In this document: piece by piece, positions 45,342 to 55,112 of the stretch | Numbering within the stretch: position 1 is the first letter of the stretch | Layout of the letters: each line of letters opens with the position of its first letter | From: Acinetobacter sp. S54 | GTDB taxonomy: Bacteria; Pseudomonadota; Gammaproteobacteria; Pseudomonadales; Moraxellaceae | Direction of reading: 5' to 3' | Length of the DNA stretch: 64,000 bases | Assembly: GCF_016624945.1 (NCBI RefSeq) | Contig: NZ_JACVUI010000008.1 | Location: 38,720-102,719, forward strand | Made by a program: the position numbers and the translations under genes | Notes under the pieces: generated by a model | The model's database searches: none | Seen by the model: the letters and a program-made list of their open reading frames with translations, nothing else | Told to the model about the DNA's origin: nothing

Positions 45342-45716
45342 TTATTGCTTAAAGCGATAGCCGCATTTGAGGCATTTATAATCCTGAAAAATATTTTTAT
45401 CGATTATGACACCCGCTTTTTTACCAAAACGGTTACCTAAAAAGCCACCAGTGATACCGACACTAATTGCGCCAACAAAAGTCCCCACTGTGCCCCCTAA
45501 AATTACGCCTAAAGGACCCGCTACAGTTCCAATTGCAGCGCCAATGGACGCACCTGAGGCTGCACCACCTACCGTTCCAGCGGCAGCACCTGCTGAGGTT
45601 AAAAGTACGCCACCCGCCTTCTGCAAAACTTGTTCGTGATCACGTTTTTCAAGATCAGTTGAACCACATTTAGGGCAGACCACTGTTGTTTCTGTTTCCT
45701 GTTGCGCTTTACCCAT
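45342..45716 (-). CDS. Membrane protein with two zinc knuckles around a glycine-zipper core
   Basis: 124 residues from ATG 45716 (MGKAQQETETTVVCPKCGS). An ATG 12 bp upstream lies almost on the AGGA that is best spaced for the inner start. A CPKC at the N-terminus and a CLKC at the C-terminus flank a Gly/Ala-rich hydrophobic core (about 35-95) with GxxxG repeats (GAAAGTVGGAASGASIG). The two CxxC pairs could join to form one zinc ribbon, bringing both termini together on the cytoplasmic side. No family recognised with certainty. Confidence 0.7.
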   Translation of the reverse strand: MGKAQQETETTVVCPKCGSTDLEKRDHEQVLQKAGGVLLTSAGAAAGTVGGAASGASIGAAIGTVAGPLGVILGGTVGTFVGAISVGITGGFLGNRFGKKAGVIIDKNIFQDYKCLKCGYRFKQ

Positions 45717-45862
45717 ATCGTGTAACATCCTATTTTTCTTAAAATCATTTTAGCTGAAACAAAACATAATAGTTTAGCGCAGTTGTAAAGGAAGCAATGA
45801 AAATAGCAGGAAAATAGAATACACGCCTAAAATAGTTGATGGGTGAGTTATACAGATATAAA

Positions 45863-45884
45863 AAAAGCGCGGTAGCGCGCTTTT
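45863..45884 (-). terminator. xpt terminator
   Basis: AAAAGCGCG at 45863-45871 pairs with CGCGCTTTT at 45876-45884. On the minus strand the stem is followed by a T-rich run, placing it 27 bp after the xpt stop. Confidence 0.85.
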
Positions 45885-45910
45885 ATGTCAACATAATTAT
45901 TCTGACCGAA

Positions 45911-47289
<1,379 letters not shown>

Positions 47290-47442
47290 AAGAAAATTCC
47301 TGATGTCATAAATGAAATAATAAAAAATTTTCAATCACTCAAGATAGTATTACATTTTGCCATGGAGAAAAATGCAGTATTTCAGTGTGCAATGTTTCAT
47401 TATGTTGATATTTAATGTCTTTATGAATGCTTTATTTTTAGC

Positions 47443-48126
47443 TTATTCATCTTTTTGCCGTATAGGCGTGACAGTGGTTTCTGCTAGCTCCAATTCCTCT
47501 TCGGCTAAATCATCGTCATTTTGGGATTTGTTGAAAAGGGCCATTAAATTGACATTCCCTAATACCACAAGTTCTGCTTCTTTAAGCTGCGCATGGTTGA
47601 CATGCACTTTGGAAAGCGCATCGATCACACTGCGACTTTTGCCTAGCCAGCGATTTAGATCAAGAAATAGAAGTTCATCATTGACTTTAACGACCTCGAA
47701 GCGTTCAAGAATCGGGCCTAACGGATCTTTACGTAATATCTTGTGATAGAAAAAAACATAGGCATTAAATCCTATTTTTTGTAAAGCATTTTTAAATTTG
47801 GCCTCAACAACTTGTGTATCACTAATTTGTTCAAAGACCAAAAGTTGAATATCTTTATTCAGTTCCATCTGAATTAATTTTAAATCTACAGAAAGGGTCG
47901 TATTTAAGCCTTTAAAATTTAAAGTGGCGTATAAACGTAGCCAGCCATCATAGACATCTGCATGCAGATCATCCAAAAAGCTGAGATTATCTGTCACATA
48001 GCGTTTAAAGGTTGCATTTAAAAATACTTGCGAAACTGGAATTTCACGTTCTTCTTCAATAAATTCTCCAGCTTTTTCATAAGCCCGGCGCAAGTGTTTA
48101 GAGATAGATGACAGTAATGTTGGCAT
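47443..48126 (-). CDS. Conserved protein of unknown function
   Basis: 227 residues from ATG 48126 (MPTLLSSISKHLRRAYEKAGEF); a frame extending to 48165 lacks a better start. No signal peptide or membrane helix. The middle (YDGWLRLYATLNFKGLNTTLSVDLKLIQME) looks like beta strands, and the C-terminus is acidic (DDDLAEEELELAE). It reads in the same direction as DUF3108 but 153 bp apart. No family recognised. Confidence 0.65.
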   Translation of the reverse strand: MPTLLSSISKHLRRAYEKAGEFIEEEREIPVSQVFLNATFKRYVTDNLSFLDDLHADVYDGWLRLYATLNFKGLNTTLSVDLKLIQMELNKDIQLLVFEQISDTQVVEAKFKNALQKIGFNAYVFFYHKILRKDPLGPILERFEVVKVNDELLFLDLNRWLGKSRSVIDALSKVHVNHAQLKEAELVVLGNVNLMALFNKSQNDDDLAEEELELAETTVTPIRQKDE

Positions 48127-48365
48127 AAAGGCTGTCCAAAAAATAGCTGTTTTGTTCGATTGCAAAATTACAATCTTTTTTAAAACATGAAAAAAAATAA
48201 GTTTATTTGTTGCAGTTTAGCAAAATTAATTGCTACATTTTTAAAACTTCAAACCTTGTTGTTATTAGCTTTGAAGTTGGTCACGCTTTTATTTGAAAAT
48301 GAATAATAGTTTTATTTTATCCTGTTTTCACAGGTGGGGATGCAACATTTTGTTAGTTGAACACA

Positions 48366-49247
48366 ATGTTTAAAAAAAATGTAGAGTATTTTCCAGTGAT
48401 TCGACACTGGTGGCAGGATTTTATTTTATTGAGTGCGGTGGCAATTGCAATTGTACTGCATGTACTAATTCTGCTCATTCATTTTGCGATGCCAACACCT
48501 TCAGATACTGCGACCAAAGAGATTGCTATCGCGATTCGTCCAAGCACAGATAAAATAGAACATGCTGACTTTTTGGCTCAATCGAATCAAAAAGGTTCTG
48601 GACAGTTTCATGATTCACATCGAATGTCGAGTGATATGCCTAAAGCGATGCCTGATCAAAGTTCCGGAGAATCTCAGACTCAAACACTTGACCATATTCA
48701 GCAAAGACGTGAGCTTAAATTTGAAGAAAAAGTGCTGATGACGGTATTAAGCTGGCAAAAACAGGCTGAAGAAAATCAGCGTAAAAAAGCACAAGATGAT
48801 TTACAAAGTCAGTTTCAAGCCAAAGCTGCAATGGTGGCCAGTATTGAAGCGCAATATTTACAGCGTCAGCAAAATTTTAGCCGGCAACAACGGATTAAAA
48901 CAGTAGATGGCATTCAAGCTAAGCAAGATGCTTCTGCTGCTTATTTGAATAAGTTCCGTGAAAAAGTGGAGTTGTATGGCAATCGTTACTATCCCGATGA
49001 GGCAAAACGTCAAAATTTGGCAGGGGAAGTCAGATTGATGGTTGTTTTAAACGCGCAGGGGGGAATACGTGCCATTCGTTTAATTGAAAGTTCAGGCCAT
49101 ACTTTGTTAGATGAGGCTGCAAAAGCATCGGTACGTCGTGGCGCTCCATTTGGCCGTTTTGATGCATCCATGAAAGAAATTTCTGAGTTGCGAATTATTC
49201 GTACATGGAAATTTAACCCTGCTCAAGCAGAGTTTGAAGTTCGCTAG
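48366..49247 (+). CDS. TonB-family energy transducer
   Basis: 293 residues from ATG 48366 (MFKKNVEYFPVIRHWW); an in-frame TTG 9 bp upstream is less likely. One N-terminal membrane anchor (about 20-43), a long Gln/Lys-rich helical linker (about 95-190) in place of the usual Pro-rich spacer, and a C-terminal TonB domain with YYPDEAKRQNLAGEVRLMVVLN and ending in IIRTWKFNP. It probably energises the siderophore receptor encoded 175 bp downstream. No exbB or exbD gene is in the window. Confidence 0.85.
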   Translation: MFKKNVEYFPVIRHWWQDFILLSAVAIAIVLHVLILLIHFAMPTPSDTATKEIAIAIRPSTDKIEHADFLAQSNQKGSGQFHDSHRMSSDMPKAMPDQSSGESQTQTLDHIQQRRELKFEEKVLMTVLSWQKQAEENQRKKAQDDLQSQFQAKAAMVASIEAQYLQRQQNFSRQQRIKTVDGIQAKQDASAAYLNKFREKVELYGNRYYPDEAKRQNLAGEVRLMVVLNAQGGIRAIRLIESSGHTLLDEAAKASVRRGAPFGRFDASMKEISELRIIRTWKFNPAQAEFEVR

Positions 49248-49305
49248 CTGATTAAGCTTATATCAATAAAAATTATAAAGATAATTCATTATTGTTAATT
49301 GAATA

Positions 49306-49330
49306 AATAATGAAAACAATTATCATTAAC
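49306..49330 (+). promoter_or_regulatory. Overlapping Fur-box-like sites before the siderophore receptor
   Basis: The 19-mer at 49306-49324 matches the classic Fur box at 15 of 19 positions, and the 19-mer shifted by six bases (49312-49330) matches at 14 of 19. The core reads GAAAACAATTATCATTAAC. Overlapping 6-bp-shifted sites are typical of Fur dimers. The sites are about 95 bp before the receptor start. Confidence 0.65.
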
Positions 49331-49422
49331 TGTTATTTTTTGTTAACAATTTTTTAGCCGTCTGTTTTTCTGTTTTTTTAATTAATTGCGCGTTATTTCC
49401 GTGCCTCTAGGGATTTGTTCTT

Positions 49423-51615
49423 ATGCTTTATCCAAATTTTAGAACGTTTAAAGTTCGTCCTCTTGTTGTTGCCATGAGCTTGCTTGCGTCACCATTGATT
49501 TATGCTGAAGATCAGGCTGAAACAACTGAATTACAGCAATTGTCGAAAATTACAGTTCAGGCTGAGAATGCGAATGGTGTTACCGAAGGAAGTGGGAGCT
49601 ATACAGCTAAAAGTACAAATACCTCGACTAAATTGAATTTATCTATTAGAGAAACTCCACAAACAGTTAAAGTTTATACTCGTGAATATCTGGATGATCG
49701 TGGGATCGATTCATTTCAACAATTATTAGATAATATTACGGGTGTTTCGACCACTCGTACTGATGAAAGACAGAGAGCCTACGCTCGCGGGTTTGAGCTT
49801 GATTACTACCTGATTGATGGAATGCCAAGCACTTTAACTTTAGGTGATGGAGATCCTGATTTAAGTATTTTTGATCGAGTAGAGGTCGTAAAAGGGGCAA
49901 ATGGTTTAATGACGGGTGCAGGGAATCCTGCAATCGGTTTAAACATGATTCGCAAGCATGCGAATGCTAAAGAACTTACAGCAAATGTAACTGCAACGGC
50001 AGGTTCTTGGAATACCTTTGAGAGTACAGCAGATATTTCTACACCGCTTAATGCTGATGGTTCATTAAGAGGAAGAGTGTTTCTAAAAAATTCCCATGAA
50101 GACTCATTTATGGATCATTATGAGCGAGAGCGAAGAATTGCGTATGGTGCTATCGATTATGATTTAAGTGATAAAACTACATTGTCATTTGCTGCATCTT
50201 ATCAAGAGCTAGAGCGAAACGGTGTACGTTGGGGAGGAGTGCCAGCATTTTATTCAGATGGATCACGGACAAATTTTGGCCGTTCTTTAACAATCAGCTC
50301 AGATTGGACGTTTTGGAATGTTGATACAACATCATTCTTTGCTGGTTTAAAGCAGAATTTGTTTAATGATGTAAATTTAAATATTAATTATTCGTTCCGC
50401 CGTGACAAGGTTGATGATTTAATTTTTTATACAGCTGGATCTGTTGATAAAGCAACGAATACAATTGATATTGCCAATGCTTCAGTTTATCGAAGTGCAG
50501 ATACAACAGATGAAAATAATGTTGATGTCTATATTTCTGCCCCTTTTACTATCGCAAATAGACAACAAGAAATTGTGTTTGGAGGGTCTTGGAATAAAAA
50601 TGAAGTGACAGCGAATAAGACTGGCGGCACTTTTGTAAGTGGTAATACTGCACTTACCAAACAAAATAACATAGCGTTGTTAGGCACAGATGTTCTTGAT
50701 TTCAATAATATGAATACTCATCTTATTGGAAGTTTAGAGATGAACCAAAGTGGCGGTTTAAACTATACAGAACAGTCTTCTGCATATCTTTCAGGCAAGT
50801 TTCACTTACTTGATCCGTTACATGCTGTTGCTGGTGTAAGACTTTCAAATTGGAAGTATGAAGCTGAGAATGGTGTTGGTAATCGAAATTTTAATAATGA
50901 GGTTACGCCCTACTTTGGTTTAGTTTATGATTTTGCAAGGGATTATTCTTGGTATGCAAGTTATACTAGCATTTTTAAACCTCAAAATAATAAAAAAGAA
51001 GATGGAAGTTATCTAGATCCAAAAGTAGGTAAAAGTTATGAAACAGGTATAAAAGGTGAGTTCTTTGATAGTCGATTGAACGCTGCATTATCTGTATTTC
51101 GAATTGAGATGGATAATGTTGCAGAGCTTTTACTGGATGAGAATGGACAAAATATACATGCTCAAGGATCAACTGATAATGCTTACTACGGCGTTGATGG
51201 AGTGGTCAGTAAAGGTATTGAGTTGAATGTCGATGGAGAAATTAATGAAAATTGGGGTGTTAGTTTCGGTGTTGCAAATTTTGAAGCAAAAGATCCAGAT
51301 GGGGAAAAAGTAAATACGACTAATTCACGTACAACGGCTGACCTTTTCTTGAAATATAAAAATGATTCGTGGTTTGGCGGAGTTGGCTTAAACTATTACA
51401 GTCATATCTATACTGGTACAGGGAGTAAACGTATTGATCGTGACGACTTGTATTTAGCGAGTGCAATGTTGGGGTATAAATTTGATAAGAATTTCAGTGC
51501 ACAAATTAATGTGAATAATATATTCGATAAAAAGTATTATTCGGGAATTGGTACAAACTCGATGGCTTGGGGCGATCCTCGCAACGCAACTTTGACTTTA
51601 AGATATAATTTCTAA
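49423..51615 (+). CDS. TonB-dependent siderophore receptor (FhuE/FpvA-like)
   Basis: 730 residues. Signal peptide cut near LIYAED; a TonB box-like KITVQAE lies just after. The plug domain (about 70-190) has IRETPQTVKVYTREYL and DGMPSTLTLGDGDPDLSIFDRVEVVKGANGLM, and a 22-strand barrel ends with the terminal Phe (LTLRYNF). The plug motifs and length fit the hydroxamate/pyoverdine-type family (FhuE, FpvA). The exact siderophore is unknown. Fur-like sites lie upstream, and a terminator follows. Confidence 0.9.
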   Translation: MLYPNFRTFKVRPLVVAMSLLASPLIYAEDQAETTELQQLSKITVQAENANGVTEGSGSYTAKSTNTSTKLNLSIRETPQTVKVYTREYLDDRGIDSFQQLLDNITGVSTTRTDERQRAYARGFELDYYLIDGMPSTLTLGDGDPDLSIFDRVEVVKGANGLMTGAGNPAIGLNMIRKHANAKELTANVTATAGSWNTFESTADISTPLNADGSLRGRVFLKNSHEDSFMDHYERERRIAYGAIDYDLSDKTTLSFAASYQELERNGVRWGGVPAFYSDGSRTNFGRSLTISSDWTFWNVDTTSFFAGLKQNLFNDVNLNINYSFRRDKVDDLIFYTAGSVDKATNTIDIANASVYRSADTTDENNVDVYISAPFTIANRQQEIVFGGSWNKNEVTANKTGGTFVSGNTALTKQNNIALLGTDVLDFNNMNTHLIGSLEMNQSGGLNYTEQSSAYLSGKFHLLDPLHAVAGVRLSNWKYEAENGVGNRNFNNEVTPYFGLVYDFARDYSWYASYTSIFKPQNNKKEDGSYLDPKVGKSYETGIKGEFFDSRLNAALSVFRIEMDNVAELLLDENGQNIHAQGSTDNAYYGVDGVVSKGIELNVDGEINENWGVSFGVANFEAKDPDGEKVNTTNSRTTADLFLKYKNDSWFGGVGLNYYSHIYTGTGSKRIDRDDLYLASAMLGYKFDKNFSAQINVNNIFDKKYYSGIGTNSMAWGDPRNATLTLRYNF

Positions 51616-51630
51616 ATTCTATCTAAAAAA

Positions 51631-51659
51631 TAAAATGACCACATTATGTGGTCATTTTA
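51631..51659. terminator. Bidirectional terminator between receptor and ybeY
   Basis: TAAAATGACCACA at 51631-51643 pairs with TGTGGTCATTTTA at 51647-51659 around a 3 nt loop, with A/T-rich flanks. Confidence 0.85.
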
Positions 51660-51677
51660 AATTTAATTCTTTTAAAA

Positions 51678-52157
51678 TTAATGCTCTAGATACGGATTTT
51701 TTAATCCCAATTTAGCTAAAATTTCAATTTCAAGTGCTTCCATTTCTTCAGCATCTTGTTCACTAAGTTCATGATCATAACCAAGTAAATGCAAAGTGCC
51801 ATGCACTAACATATGCATAAAATGATCACGCGCTACTTTATGTTGTTCTATTGCTTCTTGTAATACCACAGGAATACAAATCACCAGATCACCTAAAGGT
51901 TGAGCATCTAACAAGGGTAAGACTTCTTCAGGAATATCGCTCGAAAAAGACAAAACATTGGTAGGTTTGTCTTTCCCTCGATAGTCCAAATTTAAGCGAT
52001 GGCTTTCATTATTGTCGACACAGGCAATTCCAATTTCACAATCATTTTCAATATCGAGATGACGTAAAGTGGTTTCAATGGCTTTTTTAAGTTCGATACG
52101 CTTTAAGACTAAATCGGGAGATTTAAATTCTTGTTGCAAACTAAGATTAAGTTTCAA
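51678..52157 (-). CDS. ybeY: Endoribonuclease YbeY (rRNA maturation), TTG start
   Basis: 159 residues from TTG 52157 (reads [14 protein letters not shown]). There is no in-frame ATG, and GAAGGA lies just upstream; the open frame to 52193 also begins with TTG and has no homology. The zinc motif [11 protein letters not shown] is complete (H-x3-H-x5-H). YbeY matures 16S rRNA 3' ends and takes part in ribosome quality control. The arrangement miaB-phoH-ybeY is the conserved ybeZYX-type cluster. Confidence 0.88.
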   Translation of the reverse strand: MKLNLSLQQEFKSPDLVLKRIELKKAIETTLRHLDIENDCEIGIACVDNNESHRLNLDYRGKDKPTNVLSFSSDIPEEVLPLLDAQPLGDLVICIPVVLQEAIEQHKVARDHFMHMLVHGTLHLLGYDHELSEQDAEEMEALEIEILAKLGLKNPYLEH

Positions 52158-52171
52158 ACCTGATCCTTCAT

Positions 52172-52198
52172 AAAAATAGGGGATGCATGGCAATCCCC
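52172..52198 (-). terminator. Terminator-like hairpin between phoH and ybeY
   Basis: On the minus strand GGGGAT (52198-52193) pairs with ATCCCC (52184-52179), followed by TATTTTTAT. It could act as an attenuator that reduces ybeY expression, and it partly overlaps the region just before the ybeY Shine-Dalgarno. Confidence 0.5.
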
Positions 52199-52235
52199 TG
52201 ATTTTGTAAGTTGATAAAACAACTTGATTAATACA

Positions 52236-53318
52236 TTAAACTTCCTGATGCTGCGCATCGGCCGCAGTATCATGTTCATTCATCAATGCTTCCTGCCGAG
52301 CTTTACGTTCTGCGCGAGCTTCAGCAGTTAATCGATTCTGTTCAGAATCCCAACCTTCGTAGGCCTCTACAATTTTTTGAACCAATTGGTGACGTACTAC
52401 ATCACGCGAATGGAAGCGAGTAATGTGAATTTCTTTGATGGGTTCCAGTACTCGTAAAGCATGGGCTAAACCTGACTGTTGTCCCCTTGGTAAATCCACT
52501 TGCGTAATATCGCCAGTAATCACAGCACGTGACCCAAAACCTAAACGAGTTAAGAACATTTTCATCTGTTCAGGTGTGGTGTTTTGCGCTTCATCCAAAA
52601 TCACAAAAGAATGATTCAACGTTCGACCACGCATATAGGCAAGGGGCGCAACTTCAATAACTTGACGTTCGATCAATTTTGCAACTTTTTCAAACCCTAA
52701 CATTTCATACAGGGCATCATAAAGTGGGCGCAAATAGGGATCAATTTTTTGGGTTAAATCACCAGGCAAGAAACCCAGTTTTTCACCCGCTTCAACTGCT
52801 GGTCTTACCAGGAGAATTCGCTGTATTTCATTGCGCTCAAGCATGTCAACTGCTGCGGCAACGGCCAGATAAGTCTTACCTGTTCCAGCAGGCCCAATTC
52901 CAAATGAAATATCACTTTGTAGAATGCGCTGGACGTAGCGTTTTTGATTGGTGCCACGAGGGTTAATGCGGCCTTTAGGCGTTTGTAACCAGACATTATC
53001 CAGACCTGTGTGTTCCTGTTCGGACTCATCCATCAGTTCACGATCGGTCTGGCTACCTTGAATCATTAAGTGCAGAATATCTGCACTAATCTGACTGGAA
53101 ATTTCTGATTCATCGTAAAGACGCTGGAGCAAGGATTCTGCTCGTTCGACTGCATCGATGTCACCATCGATGTAGAACGCGTCGCCACGATGAGTTATTT
53201 GTACATCTAAACGCTGTTCAATCTGCTTCAAGTGACCGTTGTATGCACCTAACATGCTTTTTAAACGGGTCATTGAAACGCCGGGAAAAGTAACGGTACG
53301 TCGAATCGCTGCAGTCAA
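52236..53318 (-). CDS. ybeZ: PhoH-family ATPase (YbeZ), TTG start
   Basis: 360 residues from TTG 53318 (reads TAAIRRTVTFPGVSM), with AAGGA spaced 7 nt away. The frame extends to another TTG at 53378, overlapping miaB, but homologues start near TAAIRRTV. N-terminal KH-like region, then the PhoH P-loop GPAGTGKT and Walker B FVILDEAQN. YbeZ is an RNA-associated ATPase that partners YbeY. The C-terminus is a charged helix. Confidence 0.88.
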   Translation of the reverse strand: MTAAIRRTVTFPGVSMTRLKSMLGAYNGHLKQIEQRLDVQITHRGDAFYIDGDIDAVERAESLLQRLYDESEISSQISADILHLMIQGSQTDRELMDESEQEHTGLDNVWLQTPKGRINPRGTNQKRYVQRILQSDISFGIGPAGTGKTYLAVAAAVDMLERNEIQRILLVRPAVEAGEKLGFLPGDLTQKIDPYLRPLYDALYEMLGFEKVAKLIERQVIEVAPLAYMRGRTLNHSFVILDEAQNTTPEQMKMFLTRLGFGSRAVITGDITQVDLPRGQQSGLAHALRVLEPIKEIHITRFHSRDVVRHQLVQKIVEAYEGWDSEQNRLTAEARAERKARQEALMNEHDTAADAQHQEV

Positions 53319-53358
53319 AGAGGAATCCTTTTTGTCGCCTTGTTCTAATACCCTTACA

Positions 53359-54810
53359 TTACGCCACGTCAGGCTCAAGATTCAAGAGTTCACCATAAAC
53401 TAAATTCAAAGTTTTTATCTTGGTAATCTCAATCTCCGCGAAGCGTCCCACCCACGAAGCATCTCCGACAAATGTAACCAGTCGTGTATTGTCTGCTGTG
53501 CCGACCAAAAGATCTGGATTTTTGTCAGAAACATTCTCGACCAATACCCGTTGAACTGTACCTAACATGGCATCGGTTTTACGAATACTAGACTGCTTGA
53601 TCCAATGCTGAACTTTGCCTAATCGTTCTTTTTTTACAGTTTCTGAGGTCGTATCTTCTAATTCAGCTGCAGGTGTACCTGGACGTTTAGAATAGACAAA
53701 ACTATAAGAATGATCAAAATCTAAATCTTTGATAAATTGATAGGTTTCTTCAAAATGCTCATCAGTTTCACCCGGAAAGCCAATAATGAAGTCACTAGAT
53801 AAGTGCATATCTGGACGGATTTTTCGCAACTTGGCGATCTTCTCGATATAGACATCAATAGTGTGATTGCGTTTCATGGCTTGCAACACTGCATTTGAGC
53901 CACTTTGTACAGGTAAATGTAAATGTGACACCATCTGTGGCAAATCGCGGTAGCATTGAATTAAGTCATCAGAAAATTCAAGGGGGTGCGAAGTGGTATA
54001 ACGTAAACGTCCAATACCGGGAATTTCTGAAACGAGTCGTAACAATTCTGGGAAGGTACAAATTCCACCTTCAAAGGTTTCACCACGGTATCCATTGACA
54101 TTTTGACCCAGTAAAGAAATTTCACGAACGCCTTTTTCAGCGAGGCCTGCAATTTCAGCTAGTACATCATCTAATGGACGCGATACTTCTTCGCCACGGG
54201 TATAGGGAACCACGCAGAAAGAACAGTATTTTGAACAGCCTTCCATAATTGAAACAAAAGCTTTAAACCCTTCGACATGCGGTTCAGGCAAGAAATCAAA
54301 TTTCTCAATATCTGGAAATGAAATATCAACCAGTTTAATTTTATCTTTTTTGGGTTTCTCAATTTGATCCTGATGTTGATCCAGCATTTGGGGCAAACGG
54401 TGTAGAGTTTGCGGGCCAAACACCATATCGACATACGGAGCACGTTTTTGAATGTTGTCACCTTCCTGAGATGCAACACAACCCCCAACGCCAATAATTA
54501 GATCAGGATTTTGTTCTTTTAGTTTACGCCAGCGACCTAACTCACTAAATACCTTTTCTTGAGCCTTTTCACGAATAGAGCAGGTATTCATCAGTAGAAT
54601 ATCGGCTTCTTTCGGATCAGTGGTCAGTATATAGCCGTGAGAATCGCCTAAAAGGTCTGCCATACGATGACTGTCATACTCATTCATCTGACACCCTTGA
54701 GTTTCAATATACAATTTCTTGATTGAAACATCATGAGTGTGCGCTGGCTGGGTGACAGTGTTTTCTGAGGCAGCTTTGGCACCATTTGGAATGAAGGTTT
54801 GAACCGTCAT
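53359..54810 (-). CDS. miaB: tRNA-2-methylthio-N6-dimethylallyladenosine synthase MiaB
   Basis: 483 residues. It adds the 2-methylthio group to i6A37 of tRNAs. The two [4Fe-4S] sites are visible: C40, C77 and C111 in the N-terminal domain, and the radical-SAM C192, C196, C199 (CSKYCSFC). A TRAM domain ends the protein. Start ATG 54810 has GGAG. The N-terminus carries an extra polar extension of about 30 residues relative to E. coli. First gene of miaB-phoH-ybeY. Confidence 0.95.
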   Translation of the reverse strand: MTVQTFIPNGAKAASENTVTQPAHTHDVSIKKLYIETQGCQMNEYDSHRMADLLGDSHGYILTTDPKEADILLMNTCSIREKAQEKVFSELGRWRKLKEQNPDLIIGVGGCVASQEGDNIQKRAPYVDMVFGPQTLHRLPQMLDQHQDQIEKPKKDKIKLVDISFPDIEKFDFLPEPHVEGFKAFVSIMEGCSKYCSFCVVPYTRGEEVSRPLDDVLAEIAGLAEKGVREISLLGQNVNGYRGETFEGGICTFPELLRLVSEIPGIGRLRYTTSHPLEFSDDLIQCYRDLPQMVSHLHLPVQSGSNAVLQAMKRNHTIDVYIEKIAKLRKIRPDMHLSSDFIIGFPGETDEHFEETYQFIKDLDFDHSYSFVYSKRPGTPAAELEDTTSETVKKERLGKVQHWIKQSSIRKTDAMLGTVQRVLVENVSDKNPDLLVGTADNTRLVTFVGDASWVGRFAEIEITKIKTLNLVYGELLNLEPDVA

Positions 54811-55112
54811 GTAGGCTCCTAAAACAAATTAAAACGATTATTGGGAATTTGACCCAATGAAAGCGCGCAATTGTAGCAGTATTTACAGCAAAGATATCAA
54901 AATAAATAAAATGCAAAAATGGCTGACTCAAATACAGATGGACGTGAAGATTGCCCAATTTAAATGCGGCGTTAAATTCATTGATTTTTCAGTTAAAAAA
55001 ATGTGAATATTACTGTTGGTGAATCAGCAGGTTACATAACACAACAGTAGTAGGCGCAAAGAATAATTACACTAGCAGGGCGCAGAGGTTGTTGGGGTTT
55101 AAAAAAGCATCT

